Assembly: GCA_032718475.1 (NCBI GenBank)
Contig: JAUCBJ010006517.1
Coordinates: 1 to 23,168 of the forward strand
Origin: Nemertoderma westbladi
Taxonomy: Eukaryota; Xenacoelomorpha; Nemertodermatida; Nemertodermatidae
Length of the DNA: 23,168 nt
Direction: 5' to 3'
In this document: positions 8,610 to 17,632 of the stretch, one piece after another
How positions within the stretch are numbered: position 1 is the stretch's first letter
How the letters are laid out: each line of letters begins with the position of its first letter
Notes under the pieces: generated by a model
Database searches by the model: none
Told to the model about the DNA's origin: nothing
Seen by the model: only the letters and a program-made list of their open reading frames with translations
Translations under genes and position numbers: made by a program

Positions 8610-9451
8610 ATGCCTCGAAAACGTCCAAGAAAAACTACACATGGATCATATTCAAATGAAACACTTCAAAGAGCAATAGCTCCTTCCATTAATAGTGGGC
8701 AATATACAGTTCGTGAAGCTGCAGAAACATTTAATATTCCTTCTGGAACTTTAGGCAAAAAAAAGTTAAATTATTCGGATCCAGCTCGTGTATTGCAGGG
8801 ACGCTTGCCTTATTTAGGAACAGCAAATGAAAATGCATTGGAATCTTGCCTTATTGCTTTTGGGAAAGCCGGAATGGGTTTAACTCAAGAAGAAATTCTA
8901 AACATTGTCTGGGACTTTACTCGTAGTGATTGTGTTGGAGTGAACCCCTTTAAGGGAAAGAAGCCAGGTGTGGATTTCCTTAAGGGCTTCATGGAAAGAC
9001 ACCCTCGGTTGTCATGTCGTAAAGGGGAACAGCTATCAAAGTCTCGGCTTAAAGCTGCAGATCCATTTATTACCAAATTCTATCATCTAGCAGTTCTGAT
9101 GAACAAACTGATGCAGCTATCGACTTGAGAGAAGAAGAGAATAGTGATAATGCAACTGATGCCGCAACTGCGGATGACTTCAATATAGATGATAATGTCA
9201 TTGTAGAATATGAAGGTTCGTATTTCCCAGGCAAAGTGGTGTCGGTTGGTTTAGATATCCAAGTTTCGACTATGATCCCAGCTGGCAGCTGGGTCAACTG
9301 GAAGTGGCCCGAAAAAACTGATCTATGCTATTATGCAAGAGACAAAGTTAAACAAAAGATAAGCCATGTTTCCCCCTGCAACAATAGAGGTGTATACAGT
9401 GTACCCGGAATGTTAAAATACGTAGCTGCTGGACATTTTCCTGAATCATAA
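8610..9451 (+). pseudogene. Pogo-type transposase remnant, DDE domain deleted
   Basis: The first frame (8610-9128) gives about 157 credible residues. These are a basic start, a Psq-type helix-turn-helix at about 14-55 (REAAETFNIPSGTLGKK), and a CENP-B-type helix-turn-helix at about 70-145 (GLTQEEI, FLKGFMERHPRLSCRKGEQLS). At about 9082 the reading moves to another frame. From 9083 to 9451 this encodes a Ser/Asp/Glu-rich linker and a C-terminal module (VIVEYEGSYFPGKVVSV, WKWPEKTD, NNRGVYSVPG) that I recognise as typical of pogo/jerky-type proteins in animals. About 300 residues holding the DDE/DDD catalytic triad are missing at this junction. The junction sequence TTCTATCATCTAG|CAG also resembles a splice acceptor. 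The simplest reading is an internal deletion, but a lost intron boundary is possible. DNA binding may be retained; catalysis is not. Confidence 0.8.
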
Positions 9452-9807
9452 ACTATTATATACCCCTGCTGAACATGTTCCTGAATGTTAAACTACTATA
9501 AACTGCACAGCTGATAGACTTATAAGCTTCTAGGTGAATTACTTAAACCTACTTAAAAGGCCCTACTTAAACAATAACAATATGTAGAATTTGAATATTT
9601 AGTAGATTTGAATAAATAGTCGCGTATTTTTATTTACTACTACATTTGGTCGTTGCTTACAGGGTTTACATTGAACAACTATAAAATAATGTTATAACAG
9701 TTTCAGTGTGAAATTTTATGTAGTTTCTATCTATGGGGTTACTGGAAACATTCTACTTAGCCTAGATTCTGTTTATATGTATTTATATAACCGTCCTTGC
9801 TTAACCT
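9452..9807. other. 3' non-coding part of the pogo-like element
   Basis: No gene is present. The stretch contains GAATAAATAG at about 9609-9618, a possible polyadenylation signal for the transposase transcript. It also has a short internal repeat (CCTGAATCATAAACTATTATA / CCTGAATGTTAAACTACTATA, about 9440-9500). Confidence 0.5.
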
Positions 9808-9842
9808 GTTTCTATTTACCCCAAAATGGGGTAAGTAGAAAC
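9808..9842. repeat. Subterminal palindrome of the pogo-like element
   Basis: The arms GTTTCTATTTACCCCA and TGGGGTAAGTAGAAAC are 16 bp each, with one mismatch and a 3-base spacer. The arm motif recurs singly elsewhere in the element and matches the inner part of its TIR. Two sites in head-to-head arrangement suggest binding of a transposase dimer. Confidence 0.75.
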
Positions 9843-10051
9843 ATGTCGAACTTTAAAAAAAGCTCGCCTGCCCAACACTATTGGATAGTGAGGCGTGAGG
9901 GTCAGGCGATCTTAGTGGTTTAATTGAGAGCTAAAAGGTTTAAAATAATGTGAAACAAAACAATTTTGATGTACCTATTGTTAAATTCTGTGTAGGGATA
10001 TTTTCATTTTTTTAAAAACCCAAAAGTGTTTCTACTTCCCCCACTTTCCCC

Positions 10052-10331
10052 TACAGCATAATTATGCTGAGAACGAATAAGCCTACCCTACCAGACGCCC
10101 TACAGGAATAGGCCTACCTACAGCAAAATAAAATTGTGATTGGCCAGTTGGCTATGGCCTGGCCCCTATTGAAAAGTTTTACATGTACGCCGAGCACGTT
10201 CGGCGCAGCACTAGTCCGTCAGTCCGGGTCGCCGGCCAATGAGCCGGAAGGATCGGCGCAGAGATGTGCTACACCGGCGGAGCCCTGGCAATGATAGAGA
10301 TGCTGCACTCGGCGCAGCAGGCGTCAAAATA
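10052..10331. other. GC-richer spacer with CGGCGCAG motifs and a possible outer inverted repeat
   Basis: No gene is seen. It contains a 16-bp palindrome CAGCATAATTATGCTG (10054-10069) right beside the pogo-like element. CCCCTATTGAAAAGTTTT at 10163-10180 is matched in reverse complement at 16637-16654. Three CGGCGCAG motifs lie between 10209 and 10320. Similar CGGCGCA words lie at 14836-14843 and 16588-16630, which hints that 10163-16654 is a larger element interrupted by later insertions. Confidence 0.45.
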
Positions 10332-11452
10332 GGGTCCTACTAAATACTACAAAAAGTACAAAACAAGCACAAAAAAGCACAAAAAAGTCAAGAAAAGCAC
10401 AAAAAAGCACAAAAAAAGCACAAAAAAGCACAAAAAAGCACAAAAAAGTAAAAAAAAAGCACAAAAAAAGTAAAAAAAAAAACACAAAAAAACATTCTCA
10501 CATCAAGAGAGATGGGGGGGGGGGGGGGGGCGAAAATATGAGAGATATTGTTACAGACACCCCCTTCCCCCCCTGACAGCCTGACATATAAGATAAGTAC
10601 GCATGAACTCCTAAACAACATTGCAAACAATCTGGCAGTTATAGAAATTTCAAAGTATACAGTAGTGTTACAACAGCAGTGGTTAAACCCAGGCAGGAAC
10701 TGTGTTTCCAACAGACGCAGATATCGTAACCAAGGCAGTTCCGACCTAAGCGAGATTCTTGCAAGTATGACTATGACTAATATCATCATACTTGTCCTCA
10801 GACGTTATCGATCACCCACTCGAGAGGTTCGGCTGTTCGGGCAGACCGTGATGTGATATAATTGTACAGTATGTCGATTTATCGGTGAATAAAGGCATTC
10901 CAATAATAGAATAATCGCGATTTCGGTCAACACTGACATATCAAGTTTACAAGCGCCTATCAGCCTATGCTGCGTCGCTACATCGTTACAAGTAATTAAC
11001 CAGAACGCTGATAAGTTGATATAATGTGACAAGACAATAACAAAGTCTACTACAGTATTATAAGTTCTATCCTGATATTTGAATTGAACCATCTTTACAA
11101 ACTGACATTAGCCTGATATTGCACTAGGGTGCTCGTGGTAGGGCTGTATACCTGTAAGTGCTCGTGCTGGTACTCACTCACTGGCAGCTATATGACATGA
11201 AAGCATACACTGGACATGTGATTATCCTTCCGGTAGCCTAGACACTACTGCACTACATGATATTGCTTCTATCATCTGTTCTATTACAAGCTCAATAAAC
11301 ATCTATCAGTTTGCTTTTTTGGGCTTTTTTTTTACTTTTTTGTGCTTTTTTTTACTTTTTTTGTGCTTTTTTTGTGCTTTTTTGTGCTTTTCTTGACTTT
11401 TTTGTGCTTTTTTGTGCTTGTTTTGTGCTTTTTGTAGTATTTAGTAGGACCC
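10332..11452. mobile_element. 1.1-kb long-TIR DNA element with 8-bp TSD (GGGTCCTAC family)
   Basis: A perfect 8-bp direct repeat TCAAAATA (10324-10331 and 11453-11460) flanks inverted termini beginning GGGTCCTACTAAATACTAC. The inverted repeats extend about 140-160 bp and consist mostly of tandem GCACAAAAAA units, with the order of variant units (for example AAAGTCAAG) conserved on both sides. The interior (about 10500-11310) has a G17 run at 10514-10530 and no transposase. The 8-bp TSD fits the hAT, P or Zisupton groups, but the terminus is not the usual hAT CAG, so I do not assign a superfamily. Lysine- and phenylalanine-rich frames in the arms are artefacts of the homopolymers. Confidence 0.85.
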
Positions 11453-11472
11453 TCAAAATATTCCCGGCGTCG

Positions 11473-12814
11473 GGCTGTCGGGTGCTGGTCACCTCGCCGC
11501 ACTGCCACTTCGCCGCAGGTCACCTCGCCGCAGATAATGTGCGGCGCTGCGGCGAGGTGTCTCACTGTGAATGCCATTTCGCCGCAAATTATCGGACACC
11601 TCCAGACCTCGCCGCAAGGCAGCAAGGCAATATTAATCATTTATTTCTATATTTACACAGGGAAGCCTAGTTATGGCAGTATGGCATTGGACATTATGTA
11701 TTATAAAATAAAATAAAATAATACGGTCAGACGGTAAGGTTTGTTGTTCTATTATAATTACTGTATTATTATAGATACAGTAAGAGTACCGGTATTTGAG
11801 TAACGTATTAAAATTAAAAATGCCTCGAGAATAGTGAAAAAAGTTCTACTTTTTTCCCATGTAATAAATAATTATTTGTTGGAATTTCTTAAATTTATCC
11901 TGGCGATTTGGTAGGCCTAGTGGCTAGTGCGATATTAATTCCACACAAATAAATAAAATAGGTAGGCCTAATGTAAGAAATTAAAAAAAAATTATAATAT
12001 TTAATGCAATATTATTGACTATTATTAATGTCATGGAAATTAATTTGAAATGTAATTCGACCATAATTTTGCTCTTAACAAAAAAAGTGCTGATGCTGAA
12101 GTGTCTGACAACAAATATAAGTATATCAATCCACTAAGAACATTACATTTGTAATTAAGATTTATCATAAACATACAGTATTACTGTATTAACCTTATTA
12201 TATTATGTTGCCTTACTTCCGTTTCCGTACTTAGTACATTGTACATGTACGTAAATACAGAAATAGTTATTGTTACAGTACATTATGCCAACAGCCAACT
12301 TAACAGTGTTCTGGAGAATTGCCCTACTCGTAACGCTGCAAAGTACCGTAATCAATGACATGGAAACAACTTCAATGACCGTATTCTGATCTGACCTCTA
12401 TGTCAGAATACTCATTATATAGGCCTATATGTCATTCATAGTCCTCTATGATTACTATGAATCTTTATGACCGTATTTTACTATAATCTAATACGTTACT
12501 CAAATACCAGAATACTCTTACTGTACAGTATCTATGATAACATGTAATATAATACAGTAATTATAATATAACAACAAACCTTACCATATTATTTTATTTC
12601 TTCTTATAATAATGTCCAATGCCATAAGTATTAAGTAGGATTTCGTGTAAATATAGAAATAAATGATTTATATTGACTTGCGGCGAGGTGTCCGATAATT
12701 TGCGGTGAAATTGCATTTATAGTGAGACACCTCGCCGCAAGACACCTCACCGCACATTATCTGCGGCGAGATGACTTGCGGCGAAGTGGCAGTGCGGCGA
12801 GGTGACCAGCACCC
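11473..12814. mobile_element. Foldback element with ~330-bp inverted arms
   Basis: The left arm (about 11480-11810) and right arm (about 12485-12814) are reverse complements over ~330 bp at roughly 85-90% identity by eye, both starting GGGTGCTGGTCACCTCGCCG. Each arm carries 5-6 copies of a C(A/C)CTCGCCGCA motif in its outer ~150 bp, then an AT-rich inner part. A direct repeat CCCGGCGTCG lies outside both ends (11463-11472 and 12815-12824) and is a candidate 8-10-bp TSD. If so, the left end has about 7 extra bases (GGCTGTC). The ~670-bp centre is AT-rich and non-coding. No transposase is present. It lies only 20-27 bp from the preceding 8-bp-TSD element. Confidence 0.8.
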
Positions 12815-12824
12815 CCCGGCGTCG

Positions 12825-12946
12825 TCGCTGCAGAAAATGACCCGGCTGCCTGGCGCCGGAGCAGGAATCAGCCCCCAGCACACCAACTCTTCTTACAATT
12901 AACCTAAATCTTATTGTAGATACCGGTACATTGTTTATGAAAAACA
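12825..12946. other. Short spacer between inverted-repeat elements
   Basis: This is GC-rich at first and then AT-rich, with no gene. It contains ATACCGGTACATTGTTT at about 12920-12936, a 17-bp word repeated at about 22794-22810 in the LINE tail. Confidence 0.4.
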
Positions 12947-13117
12947 TTTTTTTTTGTCTTTTTGGGTAGTTTTTTGGGGTAATATTTTGTTTTTTGTGCA
13001 TTTTTGTGTAATTTTTTGTATTTTTTTGTATTTTTTGTGTATTTTTGTGTTTTTTTTTGGGTAATATTGTGTTTTTTTTGGGTAATATTGTGTTTTTTTG
13101 GGTAATTCGTAGGACCC
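12947..13117. repeat. T-tract/GGGTAAT subterminal array ending in CGTAGGACCC
   Basis: T-rich repeats lead into about three copies of a ~21-bp unit TTTTTTTGGGTAATATTGTG, and the array ends GGGTAATTCGTAGGACCC at 13117. The terminus differs by one base from the TAGTAGGACCC ends at 7624 and 11452. I see no matching left end or TSD, so this appears to be a broken or single-ended member of the same transposon family. Confidence 0.65.
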
Positions 13118-13669
13118 GGCAGACAGTGAGACAGAGACAGCAGACATGCGTTCATAAGACCAACAGCACAGCAACACAATCTGTCAATAACAACAGGCCA
13201 TGCCCAGCGCACAGCACCTGCAGGAGGCAGAATGGAAACTCACACTGGCAGACTGGCTGACAGCAACTGGTCATTTATTTACATATTTAACCTTATCAGA
13301 TTATGCTGTTAGGATATGAAGTAGGCAGGTCAGCATAGGTAGGCTATCACAGTTCCAGCTATCAGCTCATCAGTCATTATTGCTATTTGTCAGTCAGTTT
13401 ATTTATTTACATATTGCTGTATTGTATAGTATAAGCTATATTTATATTATATTATTTGAATGCAGGAATGGAGACACCGCTGTCATAGAAGCGTATAATT
13501 AAAACTGCACATAATAAAACAGGATAAAGTTGTACCTGTGTACAGTGAATAAAACAAAACGACTTATACCGGTACTATGGCTGTATGGCGCTATTGATAA
13601 TGAAACAATTTATTACTGACACACAGGCCTTACTGGCTGACTGAACTAGCTAGCTAGACGCTAGTGGAA
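13118..13669. other. Non-coding stretch before the LINE fragments
   Basis: No gene is recognised. CAGACAG-rich sequence at about 13118-13150 is followed by AT-rich DNA. A CTGGCTGAC-type word (about 13250 and 13632) recalls the inner TIR of the element at 16821-18689, but no inverted partner was found. Confidence 0.4.
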
Positions 13670-14460
13670 TGGTGTAGCCATTGGAAATTGCAGTTCAATG
13701 ACCCCAAGTGCAAGGTCATGCATCTAGGTTCTAGAAATCCCCAAGCAACTTACTGCTGTACTGACTTATACACACAATGAATGGACGGACACTTTTATCG
13801 GCAACCGAGGAACGTGATTTTGGATTTACATTTACCAGTTTACACCAAACTTGTCCTTCACAATCACAACTCACTGCTCAAAGACTACAGGCCGTGCCAT
13901 GCGAGTCATCCATATAATACGAAGAACTTTTACATATTTGGAAGCTTCATGTTTACCCTCTGATGCTGTTATACAAATCCCTTGTTCGGCCTCTCCTTGA
14001 ATACGACACAGTTGTTTGGTCGCCATACCTCCAACATGATATATATTGATCATCTTGAACAAGTACAACACCATGCCACTGCCACTCGCCTTGTACTATC
14101 GCTGGCTGAGTTGTTATATGAAAACCGACTACGTGCACTCAAACTCAAACTACCGCACATTAATATATCGACGTGTACTAGCCGACCTTATAACAACATA
14201 CAAGTTTATAAACGGGATTGACAAAATTGAGCGAAGTAATTTCGTTCCAAACTCCACCAATGCTCGACACGAGGCTCTTCCTTGGCACTGTACAAACAGA
14301 CAAAAGATCGAACTGTAGGACTCAAAGGACGTTGTAAACGGTTGGAATCCTTTACCATTACTGGAAAGTGTTGTTAATGCACGTAATACCCTTGGTACTC
14401 CATGCTCGAACACATTCAAAAATAGACTATACTGCGAGATGTCCCTTAAAATGAATATAT
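13670..14460 (+). pseudogene. Degraded CR1-like LINE reverse transcriptase 3' fragment
   Basis: From 13682 one frame reads WKLQFNDPKCKVMHLGSRNP, the conserved RT segment just before the thumb in CR1/Jockey-type elements. After a frame break the downstream part resumes at about 13955 with LLYKSLVRPLLEYDTVVWSPY and then DHLEQVQHHATATRL. It ends at about 14400-14460 with NGWNPLPLLESVVNARN and FKNRL, the usual C-terminal tail. Several frameshifts and a stop break it, and everything upstream of the RT palm is missing. It is an old 5'-truncated insertion with no function expected. Confidence 0.8.
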
Positions 14461-14859
14461 AGTGATACTCCCGTGCGCCAAGTGGCAGTAGCGAAAGCGA
14501 TATCTTTCGGATACAACGATATCTTTATTAAAATCTAGCTACAATACCTATTATTTACATTTTTTCAATCCCAAAAATATTTTTTTGTGTTAAATTTTAA
14601 AATAGTATTTTTTTTATGTTTAATTGTTGTCCTATCTTTTGTAGTTCCATTATGTTTCATATGTTTTATTACATACATATTTCATTCATTACATACAGTA
14701 TATACTATTTGCAGCTGCAGTATTATAGATAACAGAATAAACTACAGGTACTGTACAGTATGTAACAGGCAGATTTTATATTTTATGTTTTATACCAGTC
14801 AGCCCGGTGCAGCTTTGAAGAGCCGGCGGAAGATTTTTCACCCGGCGCAGCATTTTTCA
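14461..14859. other. AT-rich spacer between LINE fragments
   Basis: No gene is present. The plus-strand frame open from 14587 through this stretch is low-complexity and hydrophobic and only becomes LINE-like after about 14860. Near its end is one copy of a GAGCCGGCGGAAGATTTTTC-type block (14819-14850). Two related copies sit on the far side of the LINE at 16538-16617. Confidence 0.45.
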
Positions 14860-15729
14860 GATATAAACAGGTTAGAACAGGTTCAAAGAGAGTTTACGCG
14901 GTGGTTACCCGGTCTATCTGGTTTAAGCTATTCCAGCAGACTAACTAAATTGAAATGCAAATCTCTAGAAGAACGCCGGATCAAAATCGATATCACTGAA
15001 ATGTATAAAATAATTCGAAGTGGGCAATCAGATCGAGTTTACTTTCACATTGCTTCTAATTCAAGAACTAGAGGACACCCATGGAAATTAGACCGCCCCC
15101 ATTCAAATGTAGCTATTCACCAGCATCATTTCACTGTGCGTCATATCCCCACCTGGAACTCTCTTCCCAATGTAGTTGTAATGTCACCATCACTCAAAGT
15201 ATTTAAAAAGAACCTAGATGAGACTGATCTAATTTGTGCTTATAAATCTTACGTGCGTCCCTTTTTGGAATATTGTACAGTAATTTGGTCTCCTTTTACC
15301 AAAGGACATATAGATCTGATCGAACACGTACAGAGATATTTTACGCGCAGATTATTTTTTAGATGTAAATTAACCATGGTGCCTTATTTAGATAGACTTG
15401 AGTACTTAAACTTACAACCACTCGAAGTTAGACGTCATGTGTTTGATTTAAAACAGGTTTACTCTATAATCACCGGTGCAGTGCAAATGAATTTTGATGA
15501 TTTTTTTAGCTTTGCTACACGAAGGGGTCTTAGAGGTCACCAATATAAATTGCAACACAATTTTTGCCGCCTACAAATTTGTCAGAAATATTTTTGTAAT
15601 AGGATAGTTAGTATGTGGAACGACCTACCTTCTAATGCTGCATCAGCCCCAAACATTAATATTTTTAGTAATATTTTAGCACGGGATGTAGACCTTTTAA
15701 AATACTGCAGTTTTAACAGATTTTTATAA
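14860..15729 (+). pseudogene. Two CR1-like LINE C-terminal tails joined in one open frame
   Basis: The frame is open for 380 codons if read from 14587, but LINE similarity starts at about 14866 (RLEQVQREFTRWLPG). The first tail runs to about 15225: SRTRGHPWKLD, then TWNSLPNVVVMSPSLKVFKK. A second, more complete tail begins at about 15240 with AYKSYVRPFLEYCTVIWSP. It continues IEHVQRYFTRRL, YLDRLEYLNLQPLEVRR and RGLRGHQYKL, and finishes MWNDLPSNAASAPN. The two tails are clearly diverged from one another, so they come from different CR1 subfamilies rather than a fresh duplication. The RT catalytic core and endonuclease are absent. The frame being open is probably chance plus limited age for the second tail. 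Confidence 0.75.
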
Positions 15730-16528
15730 TAATTGGATTATTTTTGGCATAACTCATGTTATTATATAATACTATTTATTGTTAATATACCAATTTCAGT
15801 ACGGGCAGTAGAAAAATATCTTTAACAATATTTTTTAGAAAAATATTTTTATCAGGGAAACGTTTAATTATTTAATACTTTTTAGTTACTTTTACATGTA
15901 CTTATAACGATTAGTATACAAATTAATTAACTTAAATAATGGAATGGCTAACCGTAAGTGCACGGGCCTGGTTAGTCTCCTCCCCTACTACTTACTGTAT
16001 ATATTTTTATCTAAAGATCTATTTTTTATTTGAAATAAATTTCATATGTGCAATTTTTGACTATGGGTGTAATAATAATAATAATAATAATAATAATCTG
16101 CTCCATACGTGCAAGGGATCCTGGAAGACCACAATGGAGACAATCCGCCCTCCCCCTGCACCAATCACAACTGCTCCGGTTCTCCCTAGTCCCAGGCTGA
16201 TCTGATACACTATGGAACTCATAATACTCCATAGATACCTAGCAATAACTAGCATTAACTTAATATTTTACTTTTGGTTTTAATTATATACCCATAATGA
16301 CTATGTACGTAATTATTTTAAATTAAATTTTAAACACTTTTTTGTGCATTGCATATTGCACATATAATGTACAGTTCACTGTGTGCAGCCCCAGTGGTGT
16401 TAAATGGCTGGGTGCTTATTTTACTTTTAGTGACGATGTCACGTTTGTTTAATCCTTGTTAACCGTTTATTATTTGTTTATCTATAATGTCATGTCATTA
16501 AATTCAATTTCAATTTCAATTTCATTTT
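15730..16528 (+). mobile_element. Probable 3' untranslated tail of the CR1-like LINE
   Basis: This sequence directly follows the stop of the second LINE tail and finishes in a hexamer repeat TTCAAT (about 16503-16528). Short 3' terminal microsatellites are characteristic of CR1/L2 elements. It also contains a (TAA)9 run at 16070-16096. Whether everything between belongs to a single element cannot be told from this copy alone. Confidence 0.5.
16070..16096. repeat. (TAA)9 microsatellite
   Basis: An uninterrupted TAA trinucleotide run of nine units. It may be an internal or terminal microsatellite of the LINE. Confidence 0.9.
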
Positions 16529-16654
16529 GCATTGCACAGAGCCAGCACAGGATTTTTGCACCCGGCATGGGCGTGGGTTTGCACAGAGACGGCGCATGAT
16601 TTTTTGCACCCGGTGCCGCATTCGGCGCAGAAAATAAAAACTTTTCAATAGGGG
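16529..16654. repeat. Two-copy GATTTTTGCACCCGG block with possible outer inverted repeat
   Basis: Two ~47-bp direct copies (starting about 16534 and 16581) share GCACAGAG...GATTTTTGCACCCGG. A third related copy is at 14819-14850, so the LINE at 14860-16528 sits between copies and probably inserted into this array. The block ends AAAACTTTTCAATAGGGG (16637-16654), the reverse complement of 10163-10180. Confidence 0.6.
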
Positions 16655-16820
16655 TTATAAGGCTGTAAGGATTTATTCAATTAAAGAAAGAACCTAATTT
16701 TGCTTTTTTTAAATGAGGTTTTACTTTTAACCATCCCTGGTAGGCAGGCCAATTAATACTACTATCAGACTATATTGCTTAGGCAGATACTGAGATAGGC
16801 CCTAAGCGTAAGCATAAGGC
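16655..16820. other. Short spacer
   Basis: Nothing recognised between the GATTTTTGCACCCGG block and the next element. Confidence 0.4.
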
Positions 16821-17017
16821 CAGTAAGGTACAGTCAGCCAGTTAGAGGTTTTGTGCAGCCAGATGAAATCTCACTTTTTTCCAGCCAGTTCATAGAAACA
16901 CCAGCCCGCACCTGGCTGGTCTGGATATCAACTGGCTGGCCAATTGCAGTTCCGTTATCGGGCTGCTTTGTTCAGTATGATTTGAAGGAGTTAACCCTCT
17001 CCAGCTCTGATAAATGA

Positions 17018-17113
17018 TTGACAGACTTTCTTGTGATGTAGCCGCAATGCTTGACAGATTTTCTTGTGATATAGCCGCAATGCTTGCAGGTGTTCTTGTG
17101 ATGTAGCCGCTCT
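17018..17113. repeat. Three-copy ~32-bp tandem repeat
   Basis: The unit is TTGACAG..TTTCTTGTGATGTAGCCGCAATGC. The first two copies are close and the third is diverged at both ends. Confidence 0.85.
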
Positions 17114-17433
17114 GTGGGAGGTTGGGTATAACTGAAATAGAGGCGCCCCTTGGTGCTTGGTGCTGTGCCTGGATTACAACTGTGAACTGTAGATGCTGAA
17201 TTAACCTTACGTTAAGTTTGTAAGTTGTAATAATAAGTTGATTTTGTGTTAAAGTTTAAAATGCGTTAAATTATGCAGCGTTATCTGTTTGTGCTTTGGA
17301 TGTAACTTTTCCTCTCTCATAAGTAAGCCATAAGCTGGCTGCTACTGATAGACAATAGACATTGTGACATGGCTGCATGGCACATGGCTTATGAAAAGAT
17401 TCATAATTGAATAATCTAAATACATGGATGGCA

Positions 17434-17561
17434 ATTAACCTTATACATATTACATAATAAAGTAATAAACTTACATAACATATTAGCCAATAAAGTAATT
17501 AACCTTACATATTACCTAATAAAGTAATTAACCTTACTTTACCTTACATATTATCTAATTG
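17434..17561. repeat. Four-copy ~32-bp AT-rich tandem repeat
   Basis: The unit is AATTAACCTTACATATTACC with a TAATAAAGT tail. Copies vary by small insertions. Confidence 0.8.
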
Positions 17562-17632
17562 AGTATTGCGGTCATCGGTCATGCCATGGTCTGATGGTAT
17601 AGTTGATAGTTTAATAATATTAACTATATATA

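Larger units (their letters stand above)
7816..10051 (+). mobile_element. Internally deleted pogo-like DNA transposon
   Basis: The ends are a 22-bp perfect inverted repeat, GGGGAAAGTGGGGGAAGTAG plus AA (7816-7837, and its complement 10030-10051), each flanked by TA, the target dinucleotide of Tc1/mariner/pogo elements. It encodes the start and the end of a pogo-type transposase (8610-9451) but not the catalytic core. Near both ends it carries extra copies of the motif TGGGGTAAGTAGAAAC: 7841-7856 and 8205-8220 at the left, and 9735-9750 (diverged), 9808-9823 (inverted) and 9827-9842 at the right. These resemble the TIR and may be extra transposase-binding sites. The element would need a full-length relative to move. 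Confidence 0.85.

Noticed and set aside
10388-11640. Lys- and Phe-rich frames in the GCACAAAAAA arms
   Set aside because: They are translations of low-complexity A/T tracts in the inverted repeats.
12668-13260. Frames of 71-102 codons over the foldback right arm and T-tract array
   Set aside because: They cross element boundaries and homopolymers and show no domain.
13228-13640. CTGGCTGAC words as another copy of the 16821-18689 element end
   Set aside because: Only short 8-9-base matches were found, with no inverted partner and no TSD.
14587-14859. N-terminal part of the 380-codon frame as a signal or membrane segment of a real protein
   Set aside because: The hydrophobic translation is from AT-rich DNA upstream of the LINE tail. 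Codon use and sequence do not look coding.
15939-16255. Small frames with poly-Asn or poly-Ile over the (TAA)9 run
   Set aside because: They are microsatellite translations.
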